A stretch of DNA of 54,108 nucleotides from an uncultured Bacilli bacterium (GTDB taxonomy: Bacteria; Bacillota_I; Bacilli_A; RF39; UBA660). Made by a program: the position numbers and the translations under genes. The notes under the pieces are model-generated. The model did no database searches. It saw nothing but the letters and a program-made list of their open reading frames with translations, and was not told where the DNA came from. The stretch's first letter is position 1. Every line of letters begins with the position of its first letter. Positions 26,293-34,424 of this stretch are shown piece after piece. Location of the stretch: assembly GCA_947632685.1 (NCBI GenBank), contig CANRQD010000001.1, forward strand, positions 1 to 54,108, read 5' to 3'.

Positions 26293-27211
26293 TTTTTATA
26301 CAACTCAAGAGCAAAGAGATGAAGAAGGTAAGGAAAAAGTTGAAGAAATAGACATTTCATTAATTGATAATTTTAAAGAACATCCATTTAAAGTAATAGA
26401 AGATAGTGATATGGAATCATTAAAGGAAAGTATTAAAACAAACGGATTATTATCTCCTGTAATTATAAGAAAAAAAGCTAATGGTAGATATGAAATGTTA
26501 TCAGGACATAGAAGAAAGTTTGCTTGTGAAAATCTTGGAATGAGTAATATAAAGTGTATTATTAAGGATTTATCAGATGATGAAGCAACAATTTTTATGG
26601 TAGATAGCAATCTTCAAAGAGAAAAACTTTTACCATCAGAAAAAGCATTTGCTTATAAAATGAAATATGATGCCTTAATTCACAAAAGATCTAAATGCCA
26701 ACTTAACACAAAGGTGTGCCAAGTTGGCACAGTAATTAGAAGTGATGAATTGTTATCTGAAGAACTTGGAGAAAGTGCAAGACAAATTCAAAGATATATG
26801 AGACTAACTCATTTAATTCCAGAATTATTGAAGTTAGTTGATAATTCAGAAATAAAAGATAAATCTATCCCTTCAATTGCTTTATCTCCAGCAGTAGAAT
26901 TATCCTATTTAAAAGAATCTGAACAAACAATATTAAATAATTATATTAGTTGTAATTTAGTTACTCCTAGTCATTCACAAGCAATTGCTTTAAAAAATTT
27001 AAGTCAAAAAGGACTTTTATCAGATATAACATTAAATAATATTATGGATAAAGAAAAACCTAATCAGATACCTCAATTCAAAATAAAAGAGGAAAAATTA
27101 TATAAAGTTATTCCTAAAAATTTAGCAAGAGATAAAATAGAAGATTTTGTCTTAAAAGCCTGTGAATATTATTCTAAAAAATTAAGACAGAAAGATAGAG
27201 AAGGGAGGTGA
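26243..27211 (+). CDS. parB: ParB-family partition protein
   Basis: 322 residues. The N-terminal CTPase/ParB core is clear: SLIDNFKEHPFKVIEDSDME, SLKESIKTNGLLSPVIIRKK, and YEMLSGHRRKFACENLG with the GxRR-type box GHRRK. A helix-turn-helix follows (ELGESARQIQRYMRLTHL). The start overlaps parA by 50 bases, showing tight coupling. The coding sequence contains a clustered palindrome (26696-26731) that could be its own binding site. The end runs straight into a new promoter region. Confidence 0.93.
   Translation: MNEKKKQEIPIPFKLDDFYTTQEQRDEEGKEKVEEIDISLIDNFKEHPFKVIEDSDMESLKESIKTNGLLSPVIIRKKANGRYEMLSGHRRKFACENLGMSNIKCIIKDLSDDEATIFMVDSNLQREKLLPSEKAFAYKMKYDALIHKRSKCQLNTKVCQVGTVIRSDELLSEELGESARQIQRYMRLTHLIPELLKLVDNSEIKDKSIPSIALSPAVELSYLKESEQTILNNYISCNLVTPSHSQAIALKNLSQKGLLSDITLNNIMDKEKPNQIPQFKIKEEKLYKVIPKNLARDKIEDFVLKACEYYSKKLRQKDREGR
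26696..26731. repeat. Palindromic TGCCAA/TTGGCA cluster inside parB
   Basis: TGCCAACTT (26696-26704) is repeated in reverse as AAGTTGGCA (26721-26729), and the 17-mer at 26715-26731 (TGTGCCAA, G, TTGGCACA) is itself a perfect odd palindrome. So three TGCCAA-type half sites lie within 36 bases. GC-rich palindromes are rare in this DNA. It encodes a non-core stretch of ParB (KCQLNTKVCQVGT). It could be a partition site or operator. Confidence 0.55.
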
Positions 27212-27248
27212 TGCCTATGATATAGTTGTTAACCACTAATTTGCACAT

Positions 27249-27276
27249 TTGCACTAGTTGAAAATGCTTATATAAT
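27249..27276 (+). promoter_or_regulatory. Promoter before the secreted protein gene
   Basis: TTGCAC (27249-27254), a 16-base spacer and TATAAT (27271-27276) form a good sigma-A promoter in the gap after parB. It would drive the secreted protein and perhaps the adhesin. Confidence 0.65.
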
Positions 27277-27298
27277 GCAAATTAGAAAGGGTGATTAT

Positions 27299-27961
27299 AT
27301 GAAAAAAATTGTAATAATAGTAATATCTCTTATTTTAGTTATTGTTTCTACTATATCTGTAGTGATAATTAATAGCAATAAAGATTCAAAAAGTAACTTT
27401 AAGCAAACTGCAATGAAAGTTAAATCTAAAAAGAAAAATAGTAGTATTTCAAAAACCAAACCAGATGAAAAACCTGCTTCAAATGAAGAAAAAAATGATA
27501 CTACAAATATAAAAAAATCAGATGATAATAACAAAAATATAGATAATAATAAACCAAAAGGATCTAATAGTAATACTAATGAAACTGAAAATAATAGTAT
27601 TCAAAGTAAACAAACAGTTAAATCATCTGATATTCAAGGTACAAAAAATGTAACTTCACCACCAAATACTGCACCTGAAAGAAGTTTAACGGAATGGGAA
27701 AAACTTGGAATATCAGAATATGATTATTATAATACACCAAGTGATAATGAGGGTGAGTTAGTATTTAAGGGAGATATGAGTTTATGCCAAAATGAAATTA
27801 ATAGATTGGTGAATAAGTATTATGACTCAGGACTTGATGGAGGTAATTATTATACTATTAATGGTAAATATACACATTCTTATTTAGGATGTGGAATAAA
27901 AATGTATATGAATGGACAAGCATATACATATAGTCAAATAAAATCAATGGGATTTAATTAA
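27299..27961 (+). CDS. Membrane-anchored or secreted protein with disordered linker
   Basis: 220 residues from the ATG at 27299 (behind AAAGGGTGA). An uncleaved signal or anchor helix (residues 3-26) is followed by a long low-complexity Lys/Asn/Ser/Asp linker (about 30-130) and a small C-terminal domain of about 85 residues with two Cys (in DMSLCQNEI and YLGCGIKM). No lipobox is seen. The family is not recognised. Its position before the adhesin-sortase pair suggests a surface role during conjugation. Confidence 0.65.
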   Translation: MKKIVIIVISLILVIVSTISVVIINSNKDSKSNFKQTAMKVKSKKKNSSISKTKPDEKPASNEEKNDTTNIKKSDDNNKNIDNNKPKGSNSNTNETENNSIQSKQTVKSSDIQGTKNVTSPPNTAPERSLTEWEKLGISEYDYYNTPSDNEGELVFKGDMSLCQNEINRLVNKYYDSGLDGGNYYTINGKYTHSYLGCGIKMYMNGQAYTYSQIKSMGFN

Positions 27962-27971
27962 AAATATATAG

Positions 27972-27994
27972 AAGCACATATAGTGCTTTTTTTT
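27972..27994 (+). terminator. Terminator before the adhesin
   Basis: AAGCAC (27972-27977) pairs with GTGCTT (27983-27988) over ATATA, followed by T's. Confidence 0.8.
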
Positions 27995-28018
27995 ATAGAA
28001 AAACGAAAGGATGATAAA

Positions 28019-29791
28019 ATGAAGAAAATTAAAAATAAAATATTAAATATAATGTTAATAGTAATTACATTAGTTACATCTATTTCATCAATAGATGTAA
28101 AAGCATATACAACAAATGACACACTTATTTTAGATGAAAATTATAAATTTTGGGTTGCAATATATAATAGAGCAAACACTCATATGGTTGCAACACAGGA
28201 AACAATGATTAGGAGATCCTCTGATAATAGACCAGTTTATTGTATTCAACCTCATATTCAATTTTATGAAGGTCAAGTTACTGGTATAGTTGATAGTAAT
28301 ACAATGGTATCAATATCAGGATTAAGCTCTGAACAATTAGAAAGGATAAAATTAGTATCATATTATGGATATGGATATGGTAATCATACTGCTATAGAGT
28401 GGTATTATGCTACACAATTATTAATATGGCAAACAACAAATCCTGGATATGTTTATGCTATAGCTGATGGAGACCGTAGTTTAACACCATCATCAAGATA
28501 TGATTCATATTATAATGAAATAAATTCATTAGTTAATAGTCATACTACAGCACCAAGTTTTGCTAGGCAAACATTTGAAATGAAGAATAATGAAACTCTA
28601 ACTATTCCAGATACAAATAATGTATTAGGAAAATTCTATGAAGGATCAGAAAATGAATATTATAAAGCAGAAATAAGTGGTAACAATTTAGTTATTACAG
28701 CTAAAAAAGGATATACTGGTACTATTGAATTAAGAGTTAAACGTAATGATAACCCTCCTATGATATATGAGGGAGATAATCAATTATGTATGTCTGCAGG
28801 AGATCCAGTAATGATGATGACAAGATTAAATATTTTTATTACTACAGAATTTAAAGGATATAAAGTTTATGGAGATAAAGAAGATGGATATTATAGACCA
28901 GAAAAAAATGCTGAATTTGAAATTTATGATAATAAAACAAATCAATTAATAACTACTTTAACATCAAATGAGCAAGGATTAATTGAATATAATTTTAGAA
29001 TAGGTGAATATCGAATCCATCAAACTAAAGGTAAAGAAGGATTTAAACTTGTTAAAGATTATATTTTAATTGTAGATGGTAGTAATTTAAAAGAGATAGT
29101 CTATTTTCAAAATAATGCCATAACAGGTAGTTTAGAATTTTCAAAGGAAGATTTATCTACAGGAAAACCACTTCCAAATACATTAGTAGAAATATATAAT
29201 GCTGATACAGATGAATTAGTTTATTCTGGTAGAACAGGAAACGATGGAAAAATTGTAGTTAATAATTTAAAATATGGAAAATACTATATTTTAGAAAAAG
29301 AGGCACCAGAGGGATATACTTTAAATGAAGAAAAAATGTATTTTGAAATATTGGAAGATGGAAAAGTAGTAAAAGCTACAATGAAAGATGAAAAAATAAA
29401 AGGAACATTGGAATTTACAAAAGAGGATTTATCTACAGGTGAGCCACTTCCAAATACATTAGTAGAAATATATAATGCTGATACAGATGAATTAGTATAT
29501 TCTGGTAGAACAGGAAATGATGGAAAAATAGTAATCAAAGATTTGGAATATGGAAAATACTATATTTTAGAGAAAGAAGCACCAGAAGGATATACTTTAA
29601 ATGAAGAAAAAATGTATTTTGAAATATTAGAAGATGGAAAAGTAGTAAAAGCTACAATGAAAGATGAAAAAATAATTGAAGTTCCAGATACAGATAAGTC
29701 AGAAATTAAAACAACTATTATTGGTGGTTTTATATTAATATTAATTGGTGCAGATATAATTTTATATGCAAGAAAAAAAAGAAAAAAGTAA
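28019..29791 (+). CDS. Thioester/Cna-B surface adhesin, sortase substrate
   Basis: 590 residues from the ATG at 28019 (behind GAAAGGATGA). Order: signal peptide (ending near VKAYT); a thioester-type domain with Cys in RPVYCIQPH and the partner Gln in TQLLIWQ, able to bind host or cell surfaces covalently; a beta domain around residue 200-360; two Cna-B/SpaA domains of 92 residues each, with the Lys of LEF(S/T)KED and Glu of LEKEAPEGY that form isopeptide bonds; a short linker with EVPDTDKSE as a variant LPxTG sorting signal; a membrane helix and a KKRKK tail. It likely helps mating contact or colonisation. The sortase gene overlaps its end. Confidence 0.88.
   Translation: MKKIKNKILNIMLIVITLVTSISSIDVKAYTTNDTLILDENYKFWVAIYNRANTHMVATQETMIRRSSDNRPVYCIQPHIQFYEGQVTGIVDSNTMVSISGLSSEQLERIKLVSYYGYGYGNHTAIEWYYATQLLIWQTTNPGYVYAIADGDRSLTPSSRYDSYYNEINSLVNSHTTAPSFARQTFEMKNNETLTIPDTNNVLGKFYEGSENEYYKAEISGNNLVITAKKGYTGTIELRVKRNDNPPMIYEGDNQLCMSAGDPVMMMTRLNIFITTEFKGYKVYGDKEDGYYRPEKNAEFEIYDNKTNQLITTLTSNEQGLIEYNFRIGEYRIHQTKGKEGFKLVKDYILIVDGSNLKEIVYFQNNAITGSLEFSKEDLSTGKPLPNTLVEIYNADTDELVYSGRTGNDGKIVVNNLKYGKYYILEKEAPEGYTLNEEKMYFEILEDGKVVKATMKDEKIKGTLEFTKEDLSTGEPLPNTLVEIYNADTDELVYSGRTGNDGKIVIKDLEYGKYYILEKEAPEGYTLNEEKMYFEILEDGKVVKATMKDEKIIEVPDTDKSEIKTTIIGGFILILIGADIILYARKKRKK
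29126..29677 (+). repeat. Two tandem 276-bp repeats encoding Cna-B domains
   Basis: 29126-29401 and 29402-29677 repeat in frame with a 276-base period (92 codons). The protein copies differ at only a few residues near their start and middle, and the DNA is almost identical over the last 120 or so bases, pointing to recent duplication or homogenisation. Confidence 0.9.
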
Positions 29792-30392
29792 ACCAAATAT
29801 ATTAATAATAGTTGGTTTTTTATTTCTATTTTCTGGGTTAAGTGTAATAGTATATAATTATATTTCAAATAAATTAATTATTAATAAAGAAAAAGATGCT
29901 ATAGAAAGATACTATATTGATGACAAAGAAGCTGTTATTGATAATGGTTCTACTAATGACTTTAAAGATAATAATGAAGTTAAAAGCAATTCAAAATTAG
30001 AATATATTGCAATACTTAAAATACCTAAAATTGATTTAGTAAGAGGTCTCGTAGATCTAAAAAGTCATCTAAATAGTATAAATTATAATGTTGAGATTAT
30101 AGATGGTTCTGATATGCCTGACAAAGAAAAAGGTAATATGATATTGGTAGCACATTCAGGAAATTCACGTATTTCATATTTTAGAAATTTAGATAAATTG
30201 AAAAGAAATGACAAAGTAACTCTTGATTATAATGGTATAACTTATAATTATAAAGTTGTTAATATATATGACATTGAAAAAACAGGTTCTGTTAATATTG
30301 TTAAAAATAATGATACTACAACATTAACACTTGTAACTTGCAGACATAACACTAATAAACAAATAATAATAATATGTGAATTAGAAAAATAG
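29766..30392 (+). CDS. Sortase (class D-like)
   Basis: A 208-residue transpeptidase that anchors the preceding adhesin. One N-terminal membrane helix (about residues 9-29) precedes the sortase barrel. The catalytic His is in ILVAHSGNS and the Cys in LTLVTCRHN, with a downstream Asn/Lys stretch in place of a clear Arg. It overlaps the adhesin's last 26 bases, so the two are coupled. Subclass is uncertain; class D or a related camelysin-type sortase fits the size. Confidence 0.85.
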   Translation: MQEKKEKSKPNILIIVGFLFLFSGLSVIVYNYISNKLIINKEKDAIERYYIDDKEAVIDNGSTNDFKDNNEVKSNSKLEYIAILKIPKIDLVRGLVDLKSHLNSINYNVEIIDGSDMPDKEKGNMILVAHSGNSRISYFRNLDKLKRNDKVTLDYNGITYNYKVVNIYDIEKTGSVNIVKNNDTTTLTLVTCRHNTNKQIIIICELEK

Positions 30393-30454
30393 TTTAATTT
30401 GCACATTTTTAATTAATTATTTAAAAGTATAAAATGTAATTATGGAGGTGCAAA

Positions 30455-30772
30455 ATGATAAGAAAGGATTTAGATGATATATCTGATTATGACTATGAAA
30501 ATGTAATTACACCTTGTGAAGAAAAAATAAAAAAAGAGTTGCAAGATAAATTTTTAAATGAATATGTAGCTTTTAATATTTTTGTTTTCTATAATGGTGA
30601 TGCTTTATGGGATGAACCATTTGAATTGCAAGTAAAAGATGCTATTGAAAGCTTATATCAATTTACAACTAATGATTGTAATTTTAAAAAGATAAAAGAA
30701 ATATTAAAAAGCAAATATAAATTAAAAGTAGTATGTGAGTCACCATTTAATATTGAAGAAATGAAGAGCTAA
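30455..30772 (+). CDS. Uncharacterised 105-residue protein of the element
   Basis: An acidic soluble protein with two aromatic-rich helices (FNIFVFYNGDALWDEPFEL) and no signal peptide. A strong TGGAGGTG precedes its ATG. It opens a run of small genes ahead of ssb. The family is not recognised. Confidence 0.55.
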   Translation: MIRKDLDDISDYDYENVITPCEEKIKKELQDKFLNEYVAFNIFVFYNGDALWDEPFELQVKDAIESLYQFTTNDCNFKKIKEILKSKYKLKVVCESPFNIEEMKS

Positions 30773-30787
30773 TCAGTTCTTTTTTTT
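30764..30787 (+). terminator. Terminator overlapping the end of the 105-residue gene
   Basis: AAGAGCT (30764-30770) pairs with AGTTCTT (30775-30781), one G-T pair, over AATC, followed by T's. Confidence 0.65.
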
Positions 30788-30805
30788 ATGAAAGGAGACA
30801 ATTAG

Positions 30806-31039
30806 ATGGATATTGAAAAGATAATTAAAGAAAGATTTAAAGTCTTTGAAAAAATAATTAAAGTTGGATATAACACAGATAAAAAAATAATTGAAATGAA
30901 AATAGAAGATTTAATTCAATTACCTAATTTTAGTAGAAGTGAATTAACTATTGCTATAGGAATTAGAGATTCACTTTCTAATAGAAAATTAGTTACATTT
31001 TTATGTGGTATTAATGACGAAAAACAATTGAAAAATTGA
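30806..31039 (+). CDS. Uncharacterised 77-residue protein of the element
   Basis: A small soluble protein, basic in its first half (IIKERFKVFEKIIKVGYNTD) with a likely helix-turn-helix-like second half. AAAGGAGAC precedes the ATG. It ends just before ssb. No family recognised. Confidence 0.55.
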   Translation: MDIEKIIKERFKVFEKIIKVGYNTDKKIIEMKIEDLIQLPNFSRSELTIAIGIRDSLSNRKLVTFLCGINDEKQLKN

Positions 31040-31074
31040 TTCATAAAAATAAAAAAGAAAAGGAGAGTGATAGT

Positions 31075-31422
31075 ATGTTGAATCAAGTTGTGTTAGTAGG
31101 AAGATTAACTGATGATCCAAAAGTTAAAAATACTGAAGATGGAAAGGAAGTAAGTAACATAACACTTGCTATTCCCAGAAGTTTTAAAAATTCAGAAGGA
31201 GAATATGATACAGACTTTATTGATATAACTTTATGGTCTGGAATTGCATCAAATACTGCTGAATATTGTAAGAAGGGTGATATTATTGGAGTAAAAGGAA
31301 GAATTCAATCTAGTTCTTTTGAGAACAAAGATGGTAATAAAGAATTTAGAGTAAATGTAATTGCAGAAAGGGTTACATTTCTATCATCTAAAAACAAAGA
31401 TGAACCAGAAAGTGCTAGGTAA
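31075..31422 (+). CDS. ssb: Single-stranded DNA-binding protein
   Basis: 115 residues with an OB fold: LNQVVLVGRLTDDPKVKNTE, FIDITLWSGIASNTAEYCKKGD and VKGRIQSSSFENKDGN. The start is the ATG at 31075, behind AAAAGGAGAG; an upstream TTG at 31036 is unlikely. It is shorter than the chromosomal SSB and lacks the acidic C-terminal DDDIPF tip that recruits repair proteins, as in many element-borne SSBs. It protects single-stranded DNA during transfer. Confidence 0.93.
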   Translation: MLNQVVLVGRLTDDPKVKNTEDGKEVSNITLAIPRSFKNSEGEYDTDFIDITLWSGIASNTAEYCKKGDIIGVKGRIQSSSFENKDGNKEFRVNVIAERVTFLSSKNKDEPESAR

Positions 31423-31426
31423 TATT

Positions 31427-31786
31427 ATGAATGAAGAAGGATATAGAAAAAAATTATGGGAAAAAGTTAATAAGGATTATGAAAAATTTAAGAAAGAACA
31501 GTTAAAAGACACTAAAGAAAATATATTTAATAATGCATATAAAATTGCAATGTTAAATGATTTTACAGAAATGTGTAATCCTTATTATAAATGTTTATCT
31601 TTGGATGAAGTAAAAACTTTATTAAAAGAAAAATCTCCTGCACAAACATTATATAAATTCTATTTAAAGACAGAATCTGGGAGTATTAATGATTTATACG
31701 AATCTATATGGTATAGATTAAGTGATTTAGTAGATAAAAATAAGCAATTAAATGATAAAAAAGCTAAACAGAAACTAGCAAGATAA
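31427..31786 (+). CDS. Uncharacterised 119-residue protein after ssb
   Basis: A charged, helical soluble protein (MNEEGYRKKLWEKVNKDYEK, then LYESIWYRLSDLVDKNKQLN). The ATG at 31427 is 4 bases after the ssb stop; a longer frame from 31361 overlaps ssb and is less likely. It ends before the candidate oriT. No family recognised. Confidence 0.55.
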   Translation: MNEEGYRKKLWEKVNKDYEKFKKEQLKDTKENIFNNAYKIAMLNDFTEMCNPYYKCLSLDEVKTLLKEKSPAQTLYKFYLKTESGSINDLYESIWYRLSDLVDKNKQLNDKKAKQKLAR

Positions 31787-31797
31787 ATGAAATAAGG

Positions 31798-31819
31798 CTG
31801 AATAGATTTATCTATTCAG
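31798..31819. repeat. 22-base near-perfect palindrome before the candidate oriT
   Basis: CTGAATAGAT and ATCTATTCAG form a 10-bp stem with a TT loop. There is no T-tract, so a terminator is less likely than a protein-binding or transfer-origin element. Confidence 0.6.
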
Positions 31820-31832
31820 TTATTTAGCAAGC

Positions 31833-31895
31833 ATTGGAAAGTTCCTCCCACGAGGCACTTCCCACGTAATATGGGGAAATTCCCCAATCCCCTAA
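31833..31895. other. Candidate transfer origin (oriT)
   Basis: A GC-rich island in otherwise AT-rich DNA directly before the mobC-relaxase operon. It has the direct repeat TCCCACG (31846-31852 and 31860-31866) and the odd palindrome GGGGAAATTCCCC (31873-31885), then a run of C's. Position, inverted repeats and base composition fit an oriT cut by the downstream relaxase. The nick site cannot be placed by eye. Confidence 0.55.
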
Positions 31896-31918
31896 ATTTA
31901 TAGAATGGAGGTAAAAAG

Positions 31919-32065
31919 ATGACTAATCTATTATTCTTTTTACTAGGATTAATTATAGGCTTATTATCTGGAATAACTTTTATATGTTTACATTTTGTAA
32001 AATATGTTTCTAATAATGAGTTTATAAAATTACCTAGATTAAAAAATGAGAAGAAAAACAATTAA
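31919..32065 (+). CDS. Small single-helix membrane protein before mobC
   Basis: A 48-residue frame from the ATG at 31919, five to six bases after TGGAGGT. It has one strong membrane helix (LLFFLLGLIIGLLSGITFIC) and a basic tail (LPRLKNEKKNN). It overlaps mobC by 20 bases, so translation is coupled. Its good ribosome site and overlap support a real gene. Function is unknown; it might tie the relaxosome to the membrane. Confidence 0.65.
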   Translation: MTNLLFFLLGLIIGLLSGITFICLHFVKYVSNNEFIKLPRLKNEKKNN

Positions 32066-32357
32066 AAAAAATTTTTGGTTTAGTTATGAAGAAGACAAGC
32101 AATTAAAATACTTGTCTTCTATTTTAAATCTTAGTGAATCAAATACAATAAGAAAACTATTATATGAAACACAAATAAAAGAAAGTCCACCAAAGGAATT
32201 TTATGAAGCAATTGATAAGATAAATAAAATAGGTATAAATATCAATCAATTAACTAGAATTGCAAATGCAACTGGAAGTATTTACGAAGATAAGCTTAAC
32301 CATCAATTCAATGAATTAGAAAAATTAAAAAATATTATATATGAAAGATACATATAA
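32046..32357 (+). CDS. mobC: MobC-like relaxosome accessory protein
   Basis: 103 residues with a ribbon-helix-helix-like N terminus (KKNFWFSYEEDKQLKYLSS, ILNLSESNTIRKLLYE) and the C-terminal MobC pattern (INKIGININQLTRIANATGS). MobC proteins bind near oriT and help the relaxase open the strands. It sits between the candidate oriT and the relaxase gene. Confidence 0.88.
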   Translation: MRRKTIKKNFWFSYEEDKQLKYLSSILNLSESNTIRKLLYETQIKESPPKEFYEAIDKINKIGININQLTRIANATGSIYEDKLNHQFNELEKLKNIIYERYI

Positions 32358-32380
32358 AGAAGAAAGATAGGTGATAGATA

Positions 32381-33691
32381 ATAGCAGTAGTTAAAATATG
32401 GAAAGTAAAATCAAATTTAAAACAAGTTCTTGATTATGCCAAAGATGATGAAAAAACTAAAGTAACAGAATATACAGAATTAAGTAATTTAATGAATTAT
32501 GTAAAAAATGGAGATAAGACAGAAAAATTATTATATATTTCTGGAATTAATTGTGATCCAAATAATGCTACAAAAGAAATGGTTGCTATCAAAAAGAAAT
32601 TTATGAAAACTGATGGTATTTTAGCTTGGCATTCCTATCAATCTTTTTGTGAGGGTGAAGTTACCGCAGATGAAGCACATAAAATAGGTTTGCAGCTTGC
32701 TAACGAAATGTGGGGAGATAAGTTTCAAGTTGTAGTAACTACACACTTAAATACTAAACATATTCATAATCACTTTGTATTAAACTCTGTATCTTTTGTT
32801 GATGGCAAAAAGTACAATGCCGATAGAAATTCATATGCCGAGTTTAGAAGATTAAATGACCTTATTTGTATGGAACATAATAAGAGTTATTTACAAGAGA
32901 AAAAAAATAAATCTGGAATAAATTATGTTAATTATCAAAATAGAAATATTAAGTATTCAAATTATTATAAAAAAGCAAAAGAAGATTTGGATTTAGCTAT
33001 TGCAGTATCAAACAGTTATAATGATTTTAAAAATACATTAAATAATTTAGGATATGAAATTACACTACGAGCTGGGAAACTTAGTATAAGAGGTAAGGAT
33101 TATAAAAGAAATATACGAATAGAAAGATATTTTGGAGAAGACTATTCTATTGATAATATAAAAAAACAAATCAAAGGATTATATTTACCTGAAAAGAAAT
33201 TATATTATAAAAATAGAAAGCCTATAAGTGTTCTATCTGTTATATCTAAACCTAAATATAATAGCTTTTATTCGATGTATATAAGATACTGTAATATATT
33301 AAATAACTATCCTAGCTTTATAAAAAAATATAACGTATCTTCTGTTATGAAAGAAGATATAAAAAAATTGGATAAGTTTAGCAAGCAAGCTATTATGTTA
33401 GTTAATAATAATATAGAAACAGAAGATAAATTTTTTGAATTTTTAAATAGTAAGGTTTATGAATTAAGTGATTTAAAACAGAAAAGAGAAGAATTATGGA
33501 GAAAATATAAAATGTGTAATGAAGATGAAAAATTAGAAATAAAAAAAGAAATTAATAATATTTCTAATAATATTAGTAAAGTAAATGAAGAAGTAAAAAT
33601 GTGTGAAGATATAAGGTTAAGAAAAGAGGATATAAAAAAAGATCTTAAAATTATGAAAGAAAGGGAGATGATAATAGATGAACACATCTAG
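32381..33691 (+). CDS. MobP-type relaxase, apparently starting at ATA
   Basis: The relaxase nicks oriT and pilots the strand. The His cluster HIHNHFVLNSVSF (metal-binding motif III) and SGINC are clear. The first ATG (32492) would lose 37 residues that carry the conserved start KIWKVKSNLKQVLDYAKDDEKT, with the likely catalytic Tyr. The in-frame stop at 32375-32377 leaves no ATG, GTG or TTG before 32492. The most likely start is ATA at 32381 (reading AVVKIW onward), six bases after AGGTGA. The total is about 436 residues. The end overlaps the next gene. The C-terminal third is coiled-coil, Lys/Glu-rich. Confidence 0.85.
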   Translation: MAVVKIWKVKSNLKQVLDYAKDDEKTKVTEYTELSNLMNYVKNGDKTEKLLYISGINCDPNNATKEMVAIKKKFMKTDGILAWHSYQSFCEGEVTADEAHKIGLQLANEMWGDKFQVVVTTHLNTKHIHNHFVLNSVSFVDGKKYNADRNSYAEFRRLNDLICMEHNKSYLQEKKNKSGINYVNYQNRNIKYSNYYKKAKEDLDLAIAVSNSYNDFKNTLNNLGYEITLRAGKLSIRGKDYKRNIRIERYFGEDYSIDNIKKQIKGLYLPEKKLYYKNRKPISVLSVISKPKYNSFYSMYIRYCNILNNYPSFIKKYNVSSVMKEDIKKLDKFSKQAIMLVNNNIETEDKFFEFLNSKVYELSDLKQKREELWRKYKMCNEDEKLEIKKEINNISNNISKVNEEVKMCEDIRLRKEDIKKDLKIMKEREMIIDEHI

Positions 33692-34424
33692 TGATGCAGC
33701 AGAACAAATTGTAAGAATGTCTTTAGAAGGATTCCAAGTAACAGCAAAAGTTGTAGGTAGTGGAGCAAAAGATGTAGCAGCTCTTTTAATTGCTATTATG
33801 AAAGATAAAAGAAAAACAGCTGGTAAAACAAATCTTACAAATATGTTAAAGTCTGGCAAAGAGTTGAAAGTATTTTCTGTAAGAAAAGATGAATTAAAAA
33901 AGTTTACTGAAGAAGCTAAAAGATATGGAGTATTATATAGTTTATTATTAAATAAGAAAGATAAATCCTCAGATAGTATAGTGGATATTATGGTTAGGTC
34001 AGAAGATGCTGCAAAAATTAATCGTATTGTAGAGAAATTTAAGTTATCCAGTTATGACGAAACTACTATTAGAAGTGAAATTGAAAAATCTATAAATGAC
34101 CGAACTAGTAAAGATAGGGGAGTTAAAACTAAACCTATAGAAGAAAAACAAAAAGAAGAACAACAAACTGCACCTATTAGGAAAGAAGAACAATCATTAA
34201 ACCCCCATTTGGCAAAGACCGAAAAAAACCCTCAGTCAAAGCCTTCCTCAAAAATGCTAAAGACTTCGGATCAGGGTACTAAATTGAAAGATAAACCTTC
34301 TGTAAAAGAAAAGCTAAATAAAGCTAAAGAAGAAGTTAAATATCGTGAATCAATTAAGGATAAATCAGAAGTATCTAAAATAGTTAACAAAAAGAAAAAA
34401 GAGAACAAGAGGACAAATAGATAA
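33678..34424 (+). CDS. PcfB-like (DUF3801) relaxosome/coupling protein
   Basis: A 248-residue protein whose first 125 residues match the PcfB/DUF3801 pattern (SSDAAEQIVRMSLEGFQVTA, KELKVFSVRKDELKKFTEEA, KRYGVLYSLLLNKKD). The rest is a disordered, basic Lys/Glu/Pro tail. In pCF10, PcfB joins the relaxosome to the VirD4 coupling protein. It overlaps both the relaxase upstream and the small gene downstream. Confidence 0.88.
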   Translation: MNTSSDAAEQIVRMSLEGFQVTAKVVGSGAKDVAALLIAIMKDKRKTAGKTNLTNMLKSGKELKVFSVRKDELKKFTEEAKRYGVLYSLLLNKKDKSSDSIVDIMVRSEDAAKINRIVEKFKLSSYDETTIRSEIEKSINDRTSKDRGVKTKPIEEKQKEEQQTAPIRKEEQSLNPHLAKTEKNPQSKPSSKMLKTSDQGTKLKDKPSVKEKLNKAKEEVKYRESIKDKSEVSKIVNKKKKENKRTNR

